In this document: one piece after another, positions 51,461 to 59,565 of the stretch
How positions within the stretch are numbered: position 1 is the stretch's first letter
Layout of the letters: each line of letters opens with the position of its first letter
Origin: Akkermansia muciniphila
GTDB lineage: Bacteria > Verrucomicrobiota > Verrucomicrobiia > Verrucomicrobiales > DEV007
DNA: 64,000 nucleotides
Reading direction: 5' to 3'
Assembly: GCA_945883495.1 (NCBI GenBank)
Contig: CAMCXS010000004.1
Span: 1 to 64,000 of the forward strand
The notes under the pieces: generated by a model
The model's input: the letters and a program-made list of their open reading frames with translations, nothing else
Told to the model about the DNA's origin: nothing
Database searches by the model: none
Made by a program: the position numbers and the translations under genes

Positions 51461-52453
51461 ATGAGATCCCGGATTTCGCACACTCAGCTTCTGACCATTT
51501 TCTGCGCCTTGGGCTTCATTGGGAGCTCCCAAGCCGAGGAACCGCATCAGGTAACGATTGGGATGTATGTGAACGACATCCAAACCGTGGATCTCACCAC
51601 GTATTCGTATGCGGTTGACCTGTATCTCTGGTTTCGCTGGAAAGATCCAGAGCTCGATCCGGTCTCACAGTTCGAGTTTATGAATACCTTTGATCCAGAG
51701 GCGCACGTGCGCACCGTGCTTTACGATAAGCCTGTGCCGCAACCAGACGGGACGCTGTATCAAATCGTGCGGCATCAGGGCTTGTTCAGCGCCAAGTTCC
51801 CATTGCAAGATTACCCCTTCGATAAGCAACTGCTCACCGTTACCGTTGAGGATACCACGATGACAGCGACCCAGCTAATCTTTGTTCCGGACAAGGAGCC
51901 AGTTACAGTTAACGGCGAGATTCGGCTGCCTGGCTACAAGCTGGACAGAGCCACTGTGTTGATCCGTAACAAGCCGTACCCCACCGCGTTTGGCGACTTA
52001 GCGGATCCGGAGATCGAGCCCTACTCACGAGTCGAGTTTCGCATTCCCATCTCCCGTCCACCGATCTCGGGGCTTCTGAAGACTTTTATTCCGGTGATTC
52101 TGATTATCCTGTCAGCGGCGTTCGCCTTGTTGCTTGATCCCGGCCATGTCGAGGCGCGGATCGGTCTGGCAATTACGGCTTTACTGACTTTGGTGGCCAT
52201 GCAATTTACCATGCTGTCCGGCTTGCCCGAGGTAGCCTATTTGACCTTGCTCGACCAAGTTTATTTGGCATCGTACCTCTACATCCTCGTGGTCATCGGG
52301 ATTGTTGTGCAAGGCACTCGATCGGATCAAATGGGGGAGTTGCGAGGGGATGTTGTCGCCATTCCTTCCAGTGGCCACGGCATATGTGGCCTGGTGACCG
52401 GGGGCTACTTAGTCTTGGTAGCTGTGATCGTGATGCTCAATGTGCTGATTTGA
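51461..52453 (+). CDS. Pentameric ligand-gated ion channel (prokaryotic Cys-loop-type)
   Basis: Protein of 330 residues. The signal peptide is residues 1-25 (GSSQA). The extracellular beta-sandwich (about 28-198) has VDLYLWFRWKDPEL, like the loop D region of the family, and the LQDYPFDKQ segment (115-123), equivalent to the Cys-loop with its Pro-Phe-Asp but without cysteines. Four membrane helices follow at about 203-226 (M1), 231-252 (M2, pore: ARIGLAITALLTLVAMQF), 264-284 (M3) and 308-329 (M4). The M3-M4 loop is short, as in GLIC and ELIC. ATG 51461 opens the signal peptide. The ligand and ion selectivity are unknown. It is convergent with the PQQ-repeat gene. Confidence 0.9.
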   Translation: MRSRISHTQLLTIFCALGFIGSSQAEEPHQVTIGMYVNDIQTVDLTTYSYAVDLYLWFRWKDPELDPVSQFEFMNTFDPEAHVRTVLYDKPVPQPDGTLYQIVRHQGLFSAKFPLQDYPFDKQLLTVTVEDTTMTATQLIFVPDKEPVTVNGEIRLPGYKLDRATVLIRNKPYPTAFGDLADPEIEPYSRVEFRIPISRPPISGLLKTFIPVILIILSAAFALLLDPGHVEARIGLAITALLTLVAMQFTMLSGLPEVAYLTLLDQVYLASYLYILVVIGIVVQGTRSDQMGELRGDVVAIPSSGHGICGLVTGGYLVLVAVIVMLNVLI

Positions 52454-52483
52454 GCGTCGAGGGATCGGGAACAGAGCGACGCT
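52453..52483 (+). terminator. Hairpin at the end of the ion channel gene
   Basis: AGCGTCG (52453-52459) and CGACGCT (52477-52483) can form a 7-base stem beginning at the last base of the channel stop codon. No T tract follows, so this is a weak terminator candidate in the 151-base convergent gap before the PQQ-repeat gene. Confidence 0.3.
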
Positions 52484-52604
52484 GAGACTTGAACTGAAAG
52501 GCCGCTTAGAGGGCCCCTGTGCGGGAGATGCCGATTGAGTTGGAGATGGTCTCGTCGTCTTCCCGGAGGGGCTCGAACCATGCGGCAAGTGGTTCAAAAG
52601 GCGC

Positions 52605-54161
52605 TCACGGAACCAAGGCCACCCAGTAGCATATGGCCTCGGTGTCGTTGCGGATGAGCAGGTAATTTCCGGCGATCGTGGGAATATTCCAGGTTACGCC
52701 CTTGAGAGCCTCGATCCGGGCGATTTCTCGAAATTCGGCGGAGTTGGCCGCGACGAGGGCCAGAGAGCCTTGTTCGGCTTGAACCAAGAGCAGGTCTCCG
52801 ACTATTAAATTTTGGCCGAATCCGTAGTCACCACCTTTCCAGAGACGCTTGCCGGTGGTCAGGTCGATGCAGGCGAGAGCGCCCTCGTCGAAACCGTAGG
52901 CGTGGCCATCTTTGATCACCGCGGTGCTGAATTTCGTCTTCATCCGGGTGGTCTTCCAAACCGGTACGGGGGCGCCGCTGGAGAGATCCAGGAGGTGGCT
53001 GCCGACGCCGTAACTGGCGGTGAGCAGGATGCGGTTTTCTCCCACTAATTGCGGTTGGGCCACTTTCGGGAAGGTGCCGGGCCAGTCCCACTCCCAAAGC
53101 GTTTTCCCGGTGGCCGGTTCATGCCCGGTAAGACCGAATTGACCGAGATAGACCAGCACTTCCTGGCCGCTGAGCGGAAGGACGACCGGGGTCGAATAGC
53201 TGGCGGCGCCGTTTTCGGATTTCCAAACTTGTTTGCCAGTGGCGGCGTCGTAGGCGATGAGAAGGGGAGTGGTCTCCGTCATTCCGCCAGTGGTGATGAC
53301 GAGATTGTTCCAAAGGAAAGGGCTGTTGCTTTTGCCCCACTCCAGGTTCGCGGCTTCAAGCTCGGCGAGTGATTCGTGGGTCCACACGAGATTGCCGGTC
53401 TCCAAGTCGAGGCAGTTTAATCGGCCGAGTACGCCTTGGGTGTAAACCCGTCCGTCGTGAATCGTAGGTGTGGACCGGGGGCCTCGGCCACCCATCGCCG
53501 GCGCGAATTCGCCGAGCGGATCCTTGTGCGTCCAGATGAGGTCGCCGCTGACCACATCCCGACAGGTAATCCATTCCTCCTGGCCGCGTTGTTCCAACGT
53601 GATGGCGTTGCGACCCGTCACGGCGAAGCTGGCCCAACCGACGCCGACCGGTTGACGCCAGAGTTCCCGGGGCCGCGAACCCTTCCAATCGGGGTTCAGC
53701 TGCAAGCCACGGACGACGCCATCGCCGTTGGCGCCGAGATAGCGGGGCCAATCCTGGAGCACGCCTTCCACTTCGCCGCGCCGCTGCAGCGTGATGGTGG
53801 CGGGCAGGGGCAATGTCGCGGCGGTGGCTTCCTTGCGAGGTGCCCAACGCCAGGTCGGTTTGACGAGGGAGGTGCCGCCCCAGGTATCGTCCCAGCGGAA
53901 CAAAAACCCGAGCAGGAGGCCCACCCCAAAGAGGCCCGCCAGCCCGCCGAGCAAGTAACGGCGCCTGGTTTCACCTGGCAAATCGAGGGTGACCACATAC
54001 CAGATCGCCACCAGGATGGCGGCTAGAATCGGCAGAAAGGTGTAGGCGTAAAACCGGATGAAGGTCTCTTCCAGGTGCGCCCAAATGATGAGGCCGGCCG
54101 CTGCGGCAATGATTGCGGCGGGGATCCACCAAGTGTTTTGGCGCGGCGCGCGAGCTTGCAT
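52605..54161 (-). CDS. Membrane-anchored PQQ-like beta-propeller protein
   Basis: Protein of 518 residues. The first 90 residues hold three hydrophobic helices (WWIPAAIIAAAAGLIIWAHL, FLPILAAILVAIWYVV and LLGGLAGLFGVGLLLGFLF). The rest is an eight-bladed type propeller of PQQ_2/BamB-like repeats, each with a Leu-Trp or Val-Trp strand (ELWRQPVGVGWASF, DLIWTHKDPLG, LVWTHESLAEL, KQVWKSENGAAS, TLWEWDWPG, RLWKGGDYGFG). No catalytic dehydrogenase motif is visible, so a scaffold or outer-domain binding role is likely. It is the last gene of a run with thioredoxin and the ferredoxin oxidoreductase, 20 bases after the former. Confidence 0.87.
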   Translation of the reverse strand: MQARAPRQNTWWIPAAIIAAAAGLIIWAHLEETFIRFYAYTFLPILAAILVAIWYVVTLDLPGETRRRYLLGGLAGLFGVGLLLGFLFRWDDTWGGTSLVKPTWRWAPRKEATAATLPLPATITLQRRGEVEGVLQDWPRYLGANGDGVVRGLQLNPDWKGSRPRELWRQPVGVGWASFAVTGRNAITLEQRGQEEWITCRDVVSGDLIWTHKDPLGEFAPAMGGRGPRSTPTIHDGRVYTQGVLGRLNCLDLETGNLVWTHESLAELEAANLEWGKSNSPFLWNNLVITTGGMTETTPLLIAYDAATGKQVWKSENGAASYSTPVVLPLSGQEVLVYLGQFGLTGHEPATGKTLWEWDWPGTFPKVAQPQLVGENRILLTASYGVGSHLLDLSSGAPVPVWKTTRMKTKFSTAVIKDGHAYGFDEGALACIDLTTGKRLWKGGDYGFGQNLIVGDLLLVQAEQGSLALVAANSAEFREIARIEALKGVTWNIPTIAGNYLLIRNDTEAICYWVALVP

Positions 54162-54181
54162 GTCTCACCCTTCGACGATGC

Positions 54182-54979
54182 TCAACAGTAGAGCAACGAC
54201 GAGAAGGTGCGGTGATGCTTTTCCACGGAGGGGTGCCGGGGACCGAGCACGCGGAAAACCGCCTTGATCGCTTCCGCGGCGGAGCCGTTGGCGAACTTGG
54301 GATCGTCCCGCATCAGGCCGAGCCAGCGTTCGAGAGCGGCATCCCAATCGAGCTTGCTGGCGGCTTCCATCCCCGCGACGTAGGCATCGCGCGAGGTGCT
54401 TTCGGGAATGGTACCTGCGGATTGGATCGCCACCGCGAGGAGCTGAAGGCCTTCGGCCGCGGCGGACCACTTCGAGCCGGAAGCAATGCGGTCGGTGCAT
54501 TCTTTGACGCGGGCGGGGTCAATCGACAACCATGCCTGGGCCAACAGAAGCCAGACCTCGTCGTCTTTCTCCTCAAGAGGTTCGAGAGCTTTCCGCGCGG
54601 CTTCGGGGTTCCGGGCCGCGAGGGCTTCCCGGGCGGCTTTCAAGGCGGCATTTTCAGGCGAAACCAAATGCGGGGCGAGGAACTCCTTCACCTGAGAGGC
54701 CGAGCGCGCTCCCAGGAATTGGGCGACCGGCGCACCATCCCTGAAGAGCATGACCATCGGCACCGAGCGCACCCGGAATTTCGCCGCGAGGTCATCGTGC
54801 TCATCGATGTTGATTTTGGCGAGGGCCCACTTGCCGTCGGCTTCATCGGCCAAGGCTTCGAGCACCGGGGCGAACTGCACGCAGGGGCCGCACCACGGTG
54901 CCCAGAAATCGACGAGCACCGGGATGTCCCGGCTCCGCCGCACCACTTGGGAATCGAAATCAGAGATGTCGTAGGCCAT
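54182..54979 (-). CDS. Thioredoxin-TPR protein (CnoX/YbbN-like)
   Basis: Protein of 265 residues. Residues 1-110 are a thioredoxin domain with the redox motif Trp29-Cys30-Gly-Pro-Cys33 (VDFWAPWCGPCVQFAPVL) and cis-Pro in VRSVPMVMLF. Residues 115-265 are helical TPR-like repeats (ALKAAREALAARNPEAARKAL). This is the architecture of CnoX/YbbN chaperone-type thioredoxins that protect nascent proteins under oxidative stress. Here both active-site cysteines are kept, so reductase activity is possible. It lies 18 bases after the oxidoreductase beta gene, and may protect those oxygen-sensitive subunits (inference). Confidence 0.92.
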   Translation of the reverse strand: MAYDISDFDSQVVRRSRDIPVLVDFWAPWCGPCVQFAPVLEALADEADGKWALAKINIDEHDDLAAKFRVRSVPMVMLFRDGAPVAQFLGARSASQVKEFLAPHLVSPENAALKAAREALAARNPEAARKALEPLEEKDDEVWLLLAQAWLSIDPARVKECTDRIASGSKWSAAAEGLQLLAVAIQSAGTIPESTSRDAYVAGMEAASKLDWDAALERWLGLMRDDPKFANGSAAEAIKAVFRVLGPRHPSVEKHHRTFSSLLYC

Positions 54980-54997
54980 CCGCCGTGATACGAACGA

Positions 54998-55942
54998 TCA
55001 GCGCATGCGGGCGAACCGCTTGGCGAGGATTTCTTGGGACGACGCGTTCCCCACCTTGGCCTGGGCATCGGCGATGAGCGCCTGCTCGTTGGCGTTTTTG
55101 GTGGTGCGCTCGACCTCGTAAAAAACGCCGAACTTGCCCGGCCAGGGCTCTTCCGCCAGTTTGATCGCCTTGGAAAGGTCCGTGGTGTCGTGCGCCTTCC
55201 AATCGTCCGGGCTATCGTCCCACTGCTTCTCCGGGATAAGAGGGAACTCGCCACCTTTCCGCGGGTTGGCGGCATCGAACGAGCCCTTAAAGAAGACGAC
55301 GCATTCGGAGAGCACTTCCACGACGCTAAAGCCGGGGTGCTTGATGGCGCGCTCGAACATTTCGCTCATGTGATTCACCTGAGCGGCATGGGTCCGGGCC
55401 ACGAAGGTCGCGCCACTGGCCACCAGCTTGCGCATTGGGTTGACCGGCTCATCCTGGGCGCCCCAAGGATCGGTTTTCGACTTAAAGCCGACCGGCGAAG
55501 TCGGGGACGTCTGCTTCTTGGTCAGGCCATAGACGAAGTTGTCCATGATGACGTAGGTCAGATTCAGGTTCTTCCGGGCGGCGTGCTCCAGGTGGTTTCC
55601 ACCGATCGAGAACCCATCGCCGTCGCCGCCGAACACGAACACATTCAGGTCCGGGCGCGACAAGCTCACTCCCGTGGCCAACGGAATGGCCCGGCCGTGG
55701 ATGTAGTGGACGCCGTGGCCGTTCACGAAATACGGGAAGCGAGAGGAACAGCCAATCCCCGCGATCGTGCAGATCTGCTCGTGCGGGATGCCGAGGTTTT
55801 GCACGACCTTGAAGAACGAGGCGAGCACGGCGAAGTCGCCGCAACCGGGGCACCAAGTCGGGTGATCTGCGGAAAGCGCCTTTTTGTCGAGCTTGGGCGC
55901 GGGTTCGATCGCTTCGGGGCGCTTGATGGTGATGGAAGACAT
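54998..55942 (-). CDS. 2-oxoacid:ferredoxin oxidoreductase, beta subunit
   Basis: Thiamine-diphosphate-binding subunit of 314 residues. The N-terminus has WCPGCGDFAVLASF; the TPP motif is GDGDGFSIGGNHLEHAARKNLNLTYVIMDNFVYGLTKKQTSP. Together with the alpha subunit it should oxidise a 2-oxoacid, most likely 2-oxoglutarate, to the acyl-CoA while reducing ferredoxin in the cytoplasm. The two-subunit form, with the large subunit carrying gamma and alpha parts, is the KorAB-type found in aerobes and anaerobes alike. It starts 31 bases after the alpha gene stop. Substrate identity is inferred from architecture only. Confidence 0.92.
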   Translation of the reverse strand: MSSITIKRPEAIEPAPKLDKKALSADHPTWCPGCGDFAVLASFFKVVQNLGIPHEQICTIAGIGCSSRFPYFVNGHGVHYIHGRAIPLATGVSLSRPDLNVFVFGGDGDGFSIGGNHLEHAARKNLNLTYVIMDNFVYGLTKKQTSPTSPVGFKSKTDPWGAQDEPVNPMRKLVASGATFVARTHAAQVNHMSEMFERAIKHPGFSVVEVLSECVVFFKGSFDAANPRKGGEFPLIPEKQWDDSPDDWKAHDTTDLSKAIKLAEEPWPGKFGVFYEVERTTKNANEQALIADAQAKVGNASSQEILAKRFARMR

Positions 55943-55973
55943 ATCAGGGGTCTAGGGAAAGGGGTGGTTTCGA

Positions 55974-57797
55974 TTAGGCAGTTACCGCGATGAAGTCGTC
56001 GATCCCGGCGATGATCTCCCGGATCTTGAAGGTGAGGCCATCGGTCTTGCAGATGCTGCGGATCTTCGGGTTGCAGAAACGGGAGCGAAGCAACGTGGCC
56101 AATTGTCCTTGGCCGTAGACGCCCTCGTCGTTCATTTCGACCACGAAGATATGGTCGTAGCGGTCGAAGACCTTTTCCAAGCCTGGAGCCATCGGATGCA
56201 GGTGACGAAGGTGGATCGCCGCCAGCTTGAGGCCTTGTTCGCGAAGCTGGGTTACGGCTTCCCGGATCGGGCCATAGGTGGAGCCCCAGCCGACCAGGAG
56301 AATCTCGCCATTGGCATCGCCGTAGACTTCGGGCGTCTTCAACTCGGCTTCGAGGCGGCGGAGCTTGTTGCGACGGCGCGCCGTCATCTTCATGTGCAAG
56401 TCCGGGTTGGACGTGGGGTGACCCATTTCATCGTGTTCCAGACCAGTCACGACCGGGTAGGTTCCGCCGGTCATGCGGGTGCCTGGAGGCGCGTGCCGGG
56501 TTTCCGCGTTGAGCGGGTAAGGCTTGTATTCCGCCGGAGCCGGGTTCAGATCGAGCACCGGTTCCACCATCACCTTCGCGAGGTCGGGCTCGGTGAAGGC
56601 CTCAATCCGGCTGGAAAGTGCTTGGTCGCTGAGAATGATCACCGGGACGCTGTATTTGCGAGCGATCCGGGCGGCTTCGATGGCGATGTAGAAGCAATCC
56701 TCCACGTCTTTGGGCGCCAAAACGACGCGCGGGCAATCGCCGTGGCTGCCGTAGATCGCCTGCATGAGGTCGCTCTGTTCCACGCTGGTCGGCAGACCGG
56801 TCGATGGTCCGCCGCGTTGCACGTTGATGACGATGAGCGGAATTTCCGCCATCGTCGCCCAGCTGAGCGCCTCCATTTTCAAGGAAAGGCCGGGGCCAGC
56901 GCTGCCGGTGACCGCGAGATGGCCCGCGTAAGAGAAACCGAGCGCGGTGGAAATCGCGGCCAACTCGTCTTCAGATTGGATAAACATCCCACCGTATTGC
57001 GGAAGCTCCACGCGGAGTTGCTCCATGATCGGCGACCACGGGGTGATCGGATAACCGGCTCCGTGACGGACACCCCCAGCGATCAGACCGAGCGCCATGG
57101 CGGTGTTGCCATCAGTCGCCACCCGGGTTTTCCCGGAGGCCGTGGCGGGCTTCAGCTGGAAGGCGAGGTCGAGAATATCGCCGAGCGGGTAAGCGTAACC
57201 GGCGTCGAAGGCCAGAAGCGCGTTGCGCAGGATCGACTCATCCTTGCTGCCGAATTGGCGGGAAATGATCTCCACAAGGCGCTCGCGGTCGAGGTCGAAC
57301 ACGCTGCAAAGCAGACCGAGGGCGAACATGTTCTTGCCCCGGTCCTTCGCGGTGCCGCCGACAGCTTCGACGGTGGCCGAGGTCAATGGCACAGGGACGT
57401 AAACGAAGCGCTTGTCCGATGTGTCGGGCTTGACCTCGTCGGAATCGTAGAGACAAATGCCGCCTTCGCGCAGGAAGCCGATGTGGCTCTTGTAGCTGTG
57501 CTCGTAAAAGGCGACGAGGAAATCGGCCTGATCGCCGGGGCTGAGGATTTCTCCGGAACCGATGCGGACCTGGAAAATCGACGGGCCGCCGGAGATCGTC
57601 GAGGGGATCGTCATGTAGGTAATGACGTCCTGATCGGTCCGTCCGGCCAAGCGGGCGAGGAGGCCGCCGATGGTTTGGATACCGTCTTGCGAATTCCCGG
57701 CGATCCGGATCACGGCATCATCGACCGTTTTGGAACGAACGCTGTGGCGGCCGGAGACACGAGGTTCGGATGGGCTAGAAGGTGCGGCGGTAGACAT
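55974..57797 (-). CDS. 2-oxoacid:ferredoxin oxidoreductase, alpha subunit (gamma-alpha fusion)
   Basis: Large subunit of 607 residues. Residues about 28-200 are the gamma domain (IRIAGNSQDGIQTIGGLLARLAG, SGGPSIFQVRIG), and residues about 220-607 are the alpha domain with the YPITPWSPIMEQL motif, NVQRGGPSTGLPTSVEQSDLMQAIYGSHGD and the C-terminal domain II (ILLVGWGSTYGPIREAV). This is the KorA-type arrangement. ATG 57797 is chosen; a longer in-frame start at 57989 would overlap the divergent tgt start exactly. The leader before the gamma domain is Ser/Pro-rich. It is the first gene of the korA-korB-thioredoxin-PQQ run and is divergent from tgt. Confidence 0.93.
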   Translation of the reverse strand: MSTAAPSSPSEPRVSGRHSVRSKTVDDAVIRIAGNSQDGIQTIGGLLARLAGRTDQDVITYMTIPSTISGGPSIFQVRIGSGEILSPGDQADFLVAFYEHSYKSHIGFLREGGICLYDSDEVKPDTSDKRFVYVPVPLTSATVEAVGGTAKDRGKNMFALGLLCSVFDLDRERLVEIISRQFGSKDESILRNALLAFDAGYAYPLGDILDLAFQLKPATASGKTRVATDGNTAMALGLIAGGVRHGAGYPITPWSPIMEQLRVELPQYGGMFIQSEDELAAISTALGFSYAGHLAVTGSAGPGLSLKMEALSWATMAEIPLIVINVQRGGPSTGLPTSVEQSDLMQAIYGSHGDCPRVVLAPKDVEDCFYIAIEAARIARKYSVPVIILSDQALSSRIEAFTEPDLAKVMVEPVLDLNPAPAEYKPYPLNAETRHAPPGTRMTGGTYPVVTGLEHDEMGHPTSNPDLHMKMTARRRNKLRRLEAELKTPEVYGDANGEILLVGWGSTYGPIREAVTQLREQGLKLAAIHLRHLHPMAPGLEKVFDRYDHIFVVEMNDEGVYGQGQLATLLRSRFCNPKIRSICKTDGLTFKIREIIAGIDDFIAVTA

Positions 57798-57988
57798 CAG
57801 TGGGGTTGTCGATTCTTTCTCAAAAAGTCGCTTGCACTTGCAGGGGGGGCTGCGGCGACCGGTGATTGTTTCCCCGATATTGTCAGGCTTGGCAAGGTTT
57901 TCGTGCAGGGGCAGGCGGAATTCGGCCTTTGGATCGGCGGTTGCAATTCGGCGCTCTGGGGCGAACCTCCACGCCCTTCCGGATTCCA

Positions 57989-59119
57989 ATGTTTCAGGTT
58001 CTTGCCCAAGATCCCACCTCGCAGGCCCGGCGCGGCCGACTGGTCACCGCTCACGGAGTGGTGGAGACACCCATCTTTATGCCTGTGGGCACCCGTGGCT
58101 CCGTGAAGGCCGTCAGTTCCGCGGAACTGCGCACCCTCGAAGCCCAAATCATTCTTGGCAATACCTATCACCTTTGGTTGCGGCCGGGCATGGAGACCAT
58201 CCGGCGGTTCGGCGGACTCCATCACTTCATGAATTGGGATGGACCCATTCTCACCGACTCCGGCGGGTTTCAGGTGTTCTCGCTCTCCGGCTTACGCAAG
58301 ATCGAGGAGAACGGCGTCCGTTTCCAGAGTCATTTGGATGGAACTTCCATGTTCCTCAGCCCGGAGGTCTCCATGGAGATCCAAGCCACCTTGGGAAGCG
58401 ATATCGTCATGGCGTTCGATGAGTGTCCGCCCTATCCCTGCGACCGGGATTACGCCGTCAAGAGTTTGGCGCTCACGTTGCGTTGGGAGGAACGCAGCCG
58501 CCGTTGGTTCGCCGATCATGCCGATACCTCTCGCCAAAAGCTCTTCGCGATCATCCAAGGCGCCACCTACGCCGATCTGCGGGAAGAGAGCGCCAAGCGG
58601 CTCGTGGAACTTGATTTTGATGGCTACGCGATCGGCGGGGTGAGCGTCGGCGAGCCCGAACACGAGATGATGCGGGCGGTGGAAAACTCCGTTCCCTTTC
58701 TGCCGGCGGACAAACCGCGATACGCGATGGGACTGGGACAGCCAGATCAACTTCTGGAGATGATCGCTCGAGGGGTGGACATGTTCGACTGCGTGTTGCC
58801 GACGCGGGTGGCGCGGCACGGGACGGCCTACACCGAGGATGGAACGCTGAACTTCAATAACCAGCGCTTCGCCCATGACGACGGGCCCATTTCAGAGAAC
58901 ACCCATCCACTTTGCGCTGGATACAGCCGGGGATACATCCGCCATTTGGTGACTCAGGGCGAAATCCTTGGCCTCCGCCTGTTGACACTTCACAATCTAC
59001 ACTTCTATCTGAGCTTGATGGAGCGAACAAGGCGTGCTATCGACACGGCCTCGTTTGCCGGATTCCGGGATTCCTTCGTGTCCCGCTTCCGGGCTGGGCA
59101 ACGCACAACCAGTCCGTGA
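57989..59119 (+). CDS. tgt: Queuine/preQ1 tRNA-guanine transglycosylase
   Basis: Enzyme of 376 residues that swaps guanine-34 of GUN-anticodon tRNAs for preQ1 on the path to queuosine. Motifs: TDSGGFQVFSL (catalytic Asp in TDSGG), DIVMAFDECPPYP, GYAIGGVSVGE, YAMGLGQP, and FDCVLPTRVARHGTAYT with the second catalytic Asp. The C-terminal zinc site appears degenerate: CxCxxC would be expected near residue 310, but only a single Cys (HPLCAGYSRGYIRH) and nearby histidines are seen. ATG 57989 begins right before the conserved FQVLAQD. It heads the tgt-yajC-secDF cluster, a common bacterial order. Confidence 0.95.
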   Translation: MFQVLAQDPTSQARRGRLVTAHGVVETPIFMPVGTRGSVKAVSSAELRTLEAQIILGNTYHLWLRPGMETIRRFGGLHHFMNWDGPILTDSGGFQVFSLSGLRKIEENGVRFQSHLDGTSMFLSPEVSMEIQATLGSDIVMAFDECPPYPCDRDYAVKSLALTLRWEERSRRWFADHADTSRQKLFAIIQGATYADLREESAKRLVELDFDGYAIGGVSVGEPEHEMMRAVENSVPFLPADKPRYAMGLGQPDQLLEMIARGVDMFDCVLPTRVARHGTAYTEDGTLNFNNQRFAHDDGPISENTHPLCAGYSRGYIRHLVTQGEILGLRLLTLHNLHFYLSLMERTRRAIDTASFAGFRDSFVSRFRAGQRTTSP

Positions 59120-59189
59120 GCGATGCGGACTGCCCCCCGAAGCCTGACGCGTGACCTATCCATTTTCCCATTTACCCCTGACTGATTCT

Positions 59190-59531
59190 ATGACCACGAT
59201 CGTTACCTTCCTCGCCCAGCAACCTTCCGCCCCGCCCGCTAGCCCGATGGGGTCGATGATGGTGCCGATGGTCCTCATGATGGTCATGATGTATTTCCTC
59301 ATGATCCGCCCACAGCAGAAGCGGCAGAAGGAGTTGGAGAAACAGATCGAAGCGATGAAGGTTGGCGATTTGGTGGTCACCACCGGCGGGATGCATGGAA
59401 TGGTGGCCAACAAGGCGGACAAGGTCGTCACCTTGAAAGTGGCCGACAACGTGCGCGTCAAGTTCGACACGAATGCCATCGCCCGGGTTTATCCCAAGGG
59501 AGCTGCCGACGCTCCGGTGATTGAAGGCTGA
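59190..59531 (+). CDS. yajC: Preprotein translocase subunit YajC
   Basis: Protein of 113 residues. A single Met-rich membrane helix (MMVPMVLMMVMMYFLMIRPQQKRQKE) is followed by the cytoplasmic KOW-like domain (MKVGDLVVTTGGMHGMVANK, VTLKVADNVRVKFDTNAIARV). It associates with SecD and SecF and helps protein export. The start ATG 59190 is chosen to place a short N-terminal segment before the helix; an in-frame start at 59151 adds 13 residues. It lies 70 bases after tgt and 34 bases before secDF. Confidence 0.95.
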   Translation: MTTIVTFLAQQPSAPPASPMGSMMVPMVLMMVMMYFLMIRPQQKRQKELEKQIEAMKVGDLVVTTGGMHGMVANKADKVVTLKVADNVRVKFDTNAIARVYPKGAADAPVIEG

Positions 59532-59565
59532 ACCCCACCGCTCCGAATCCGCACCGACAGACCCC

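Noticed and set aside
56103-58106. 667-codon open frame on the plus strand
   Set aside because: It is antisense to the oxidoreductase alpha gene and crosses the tgt start; no domain is visible.
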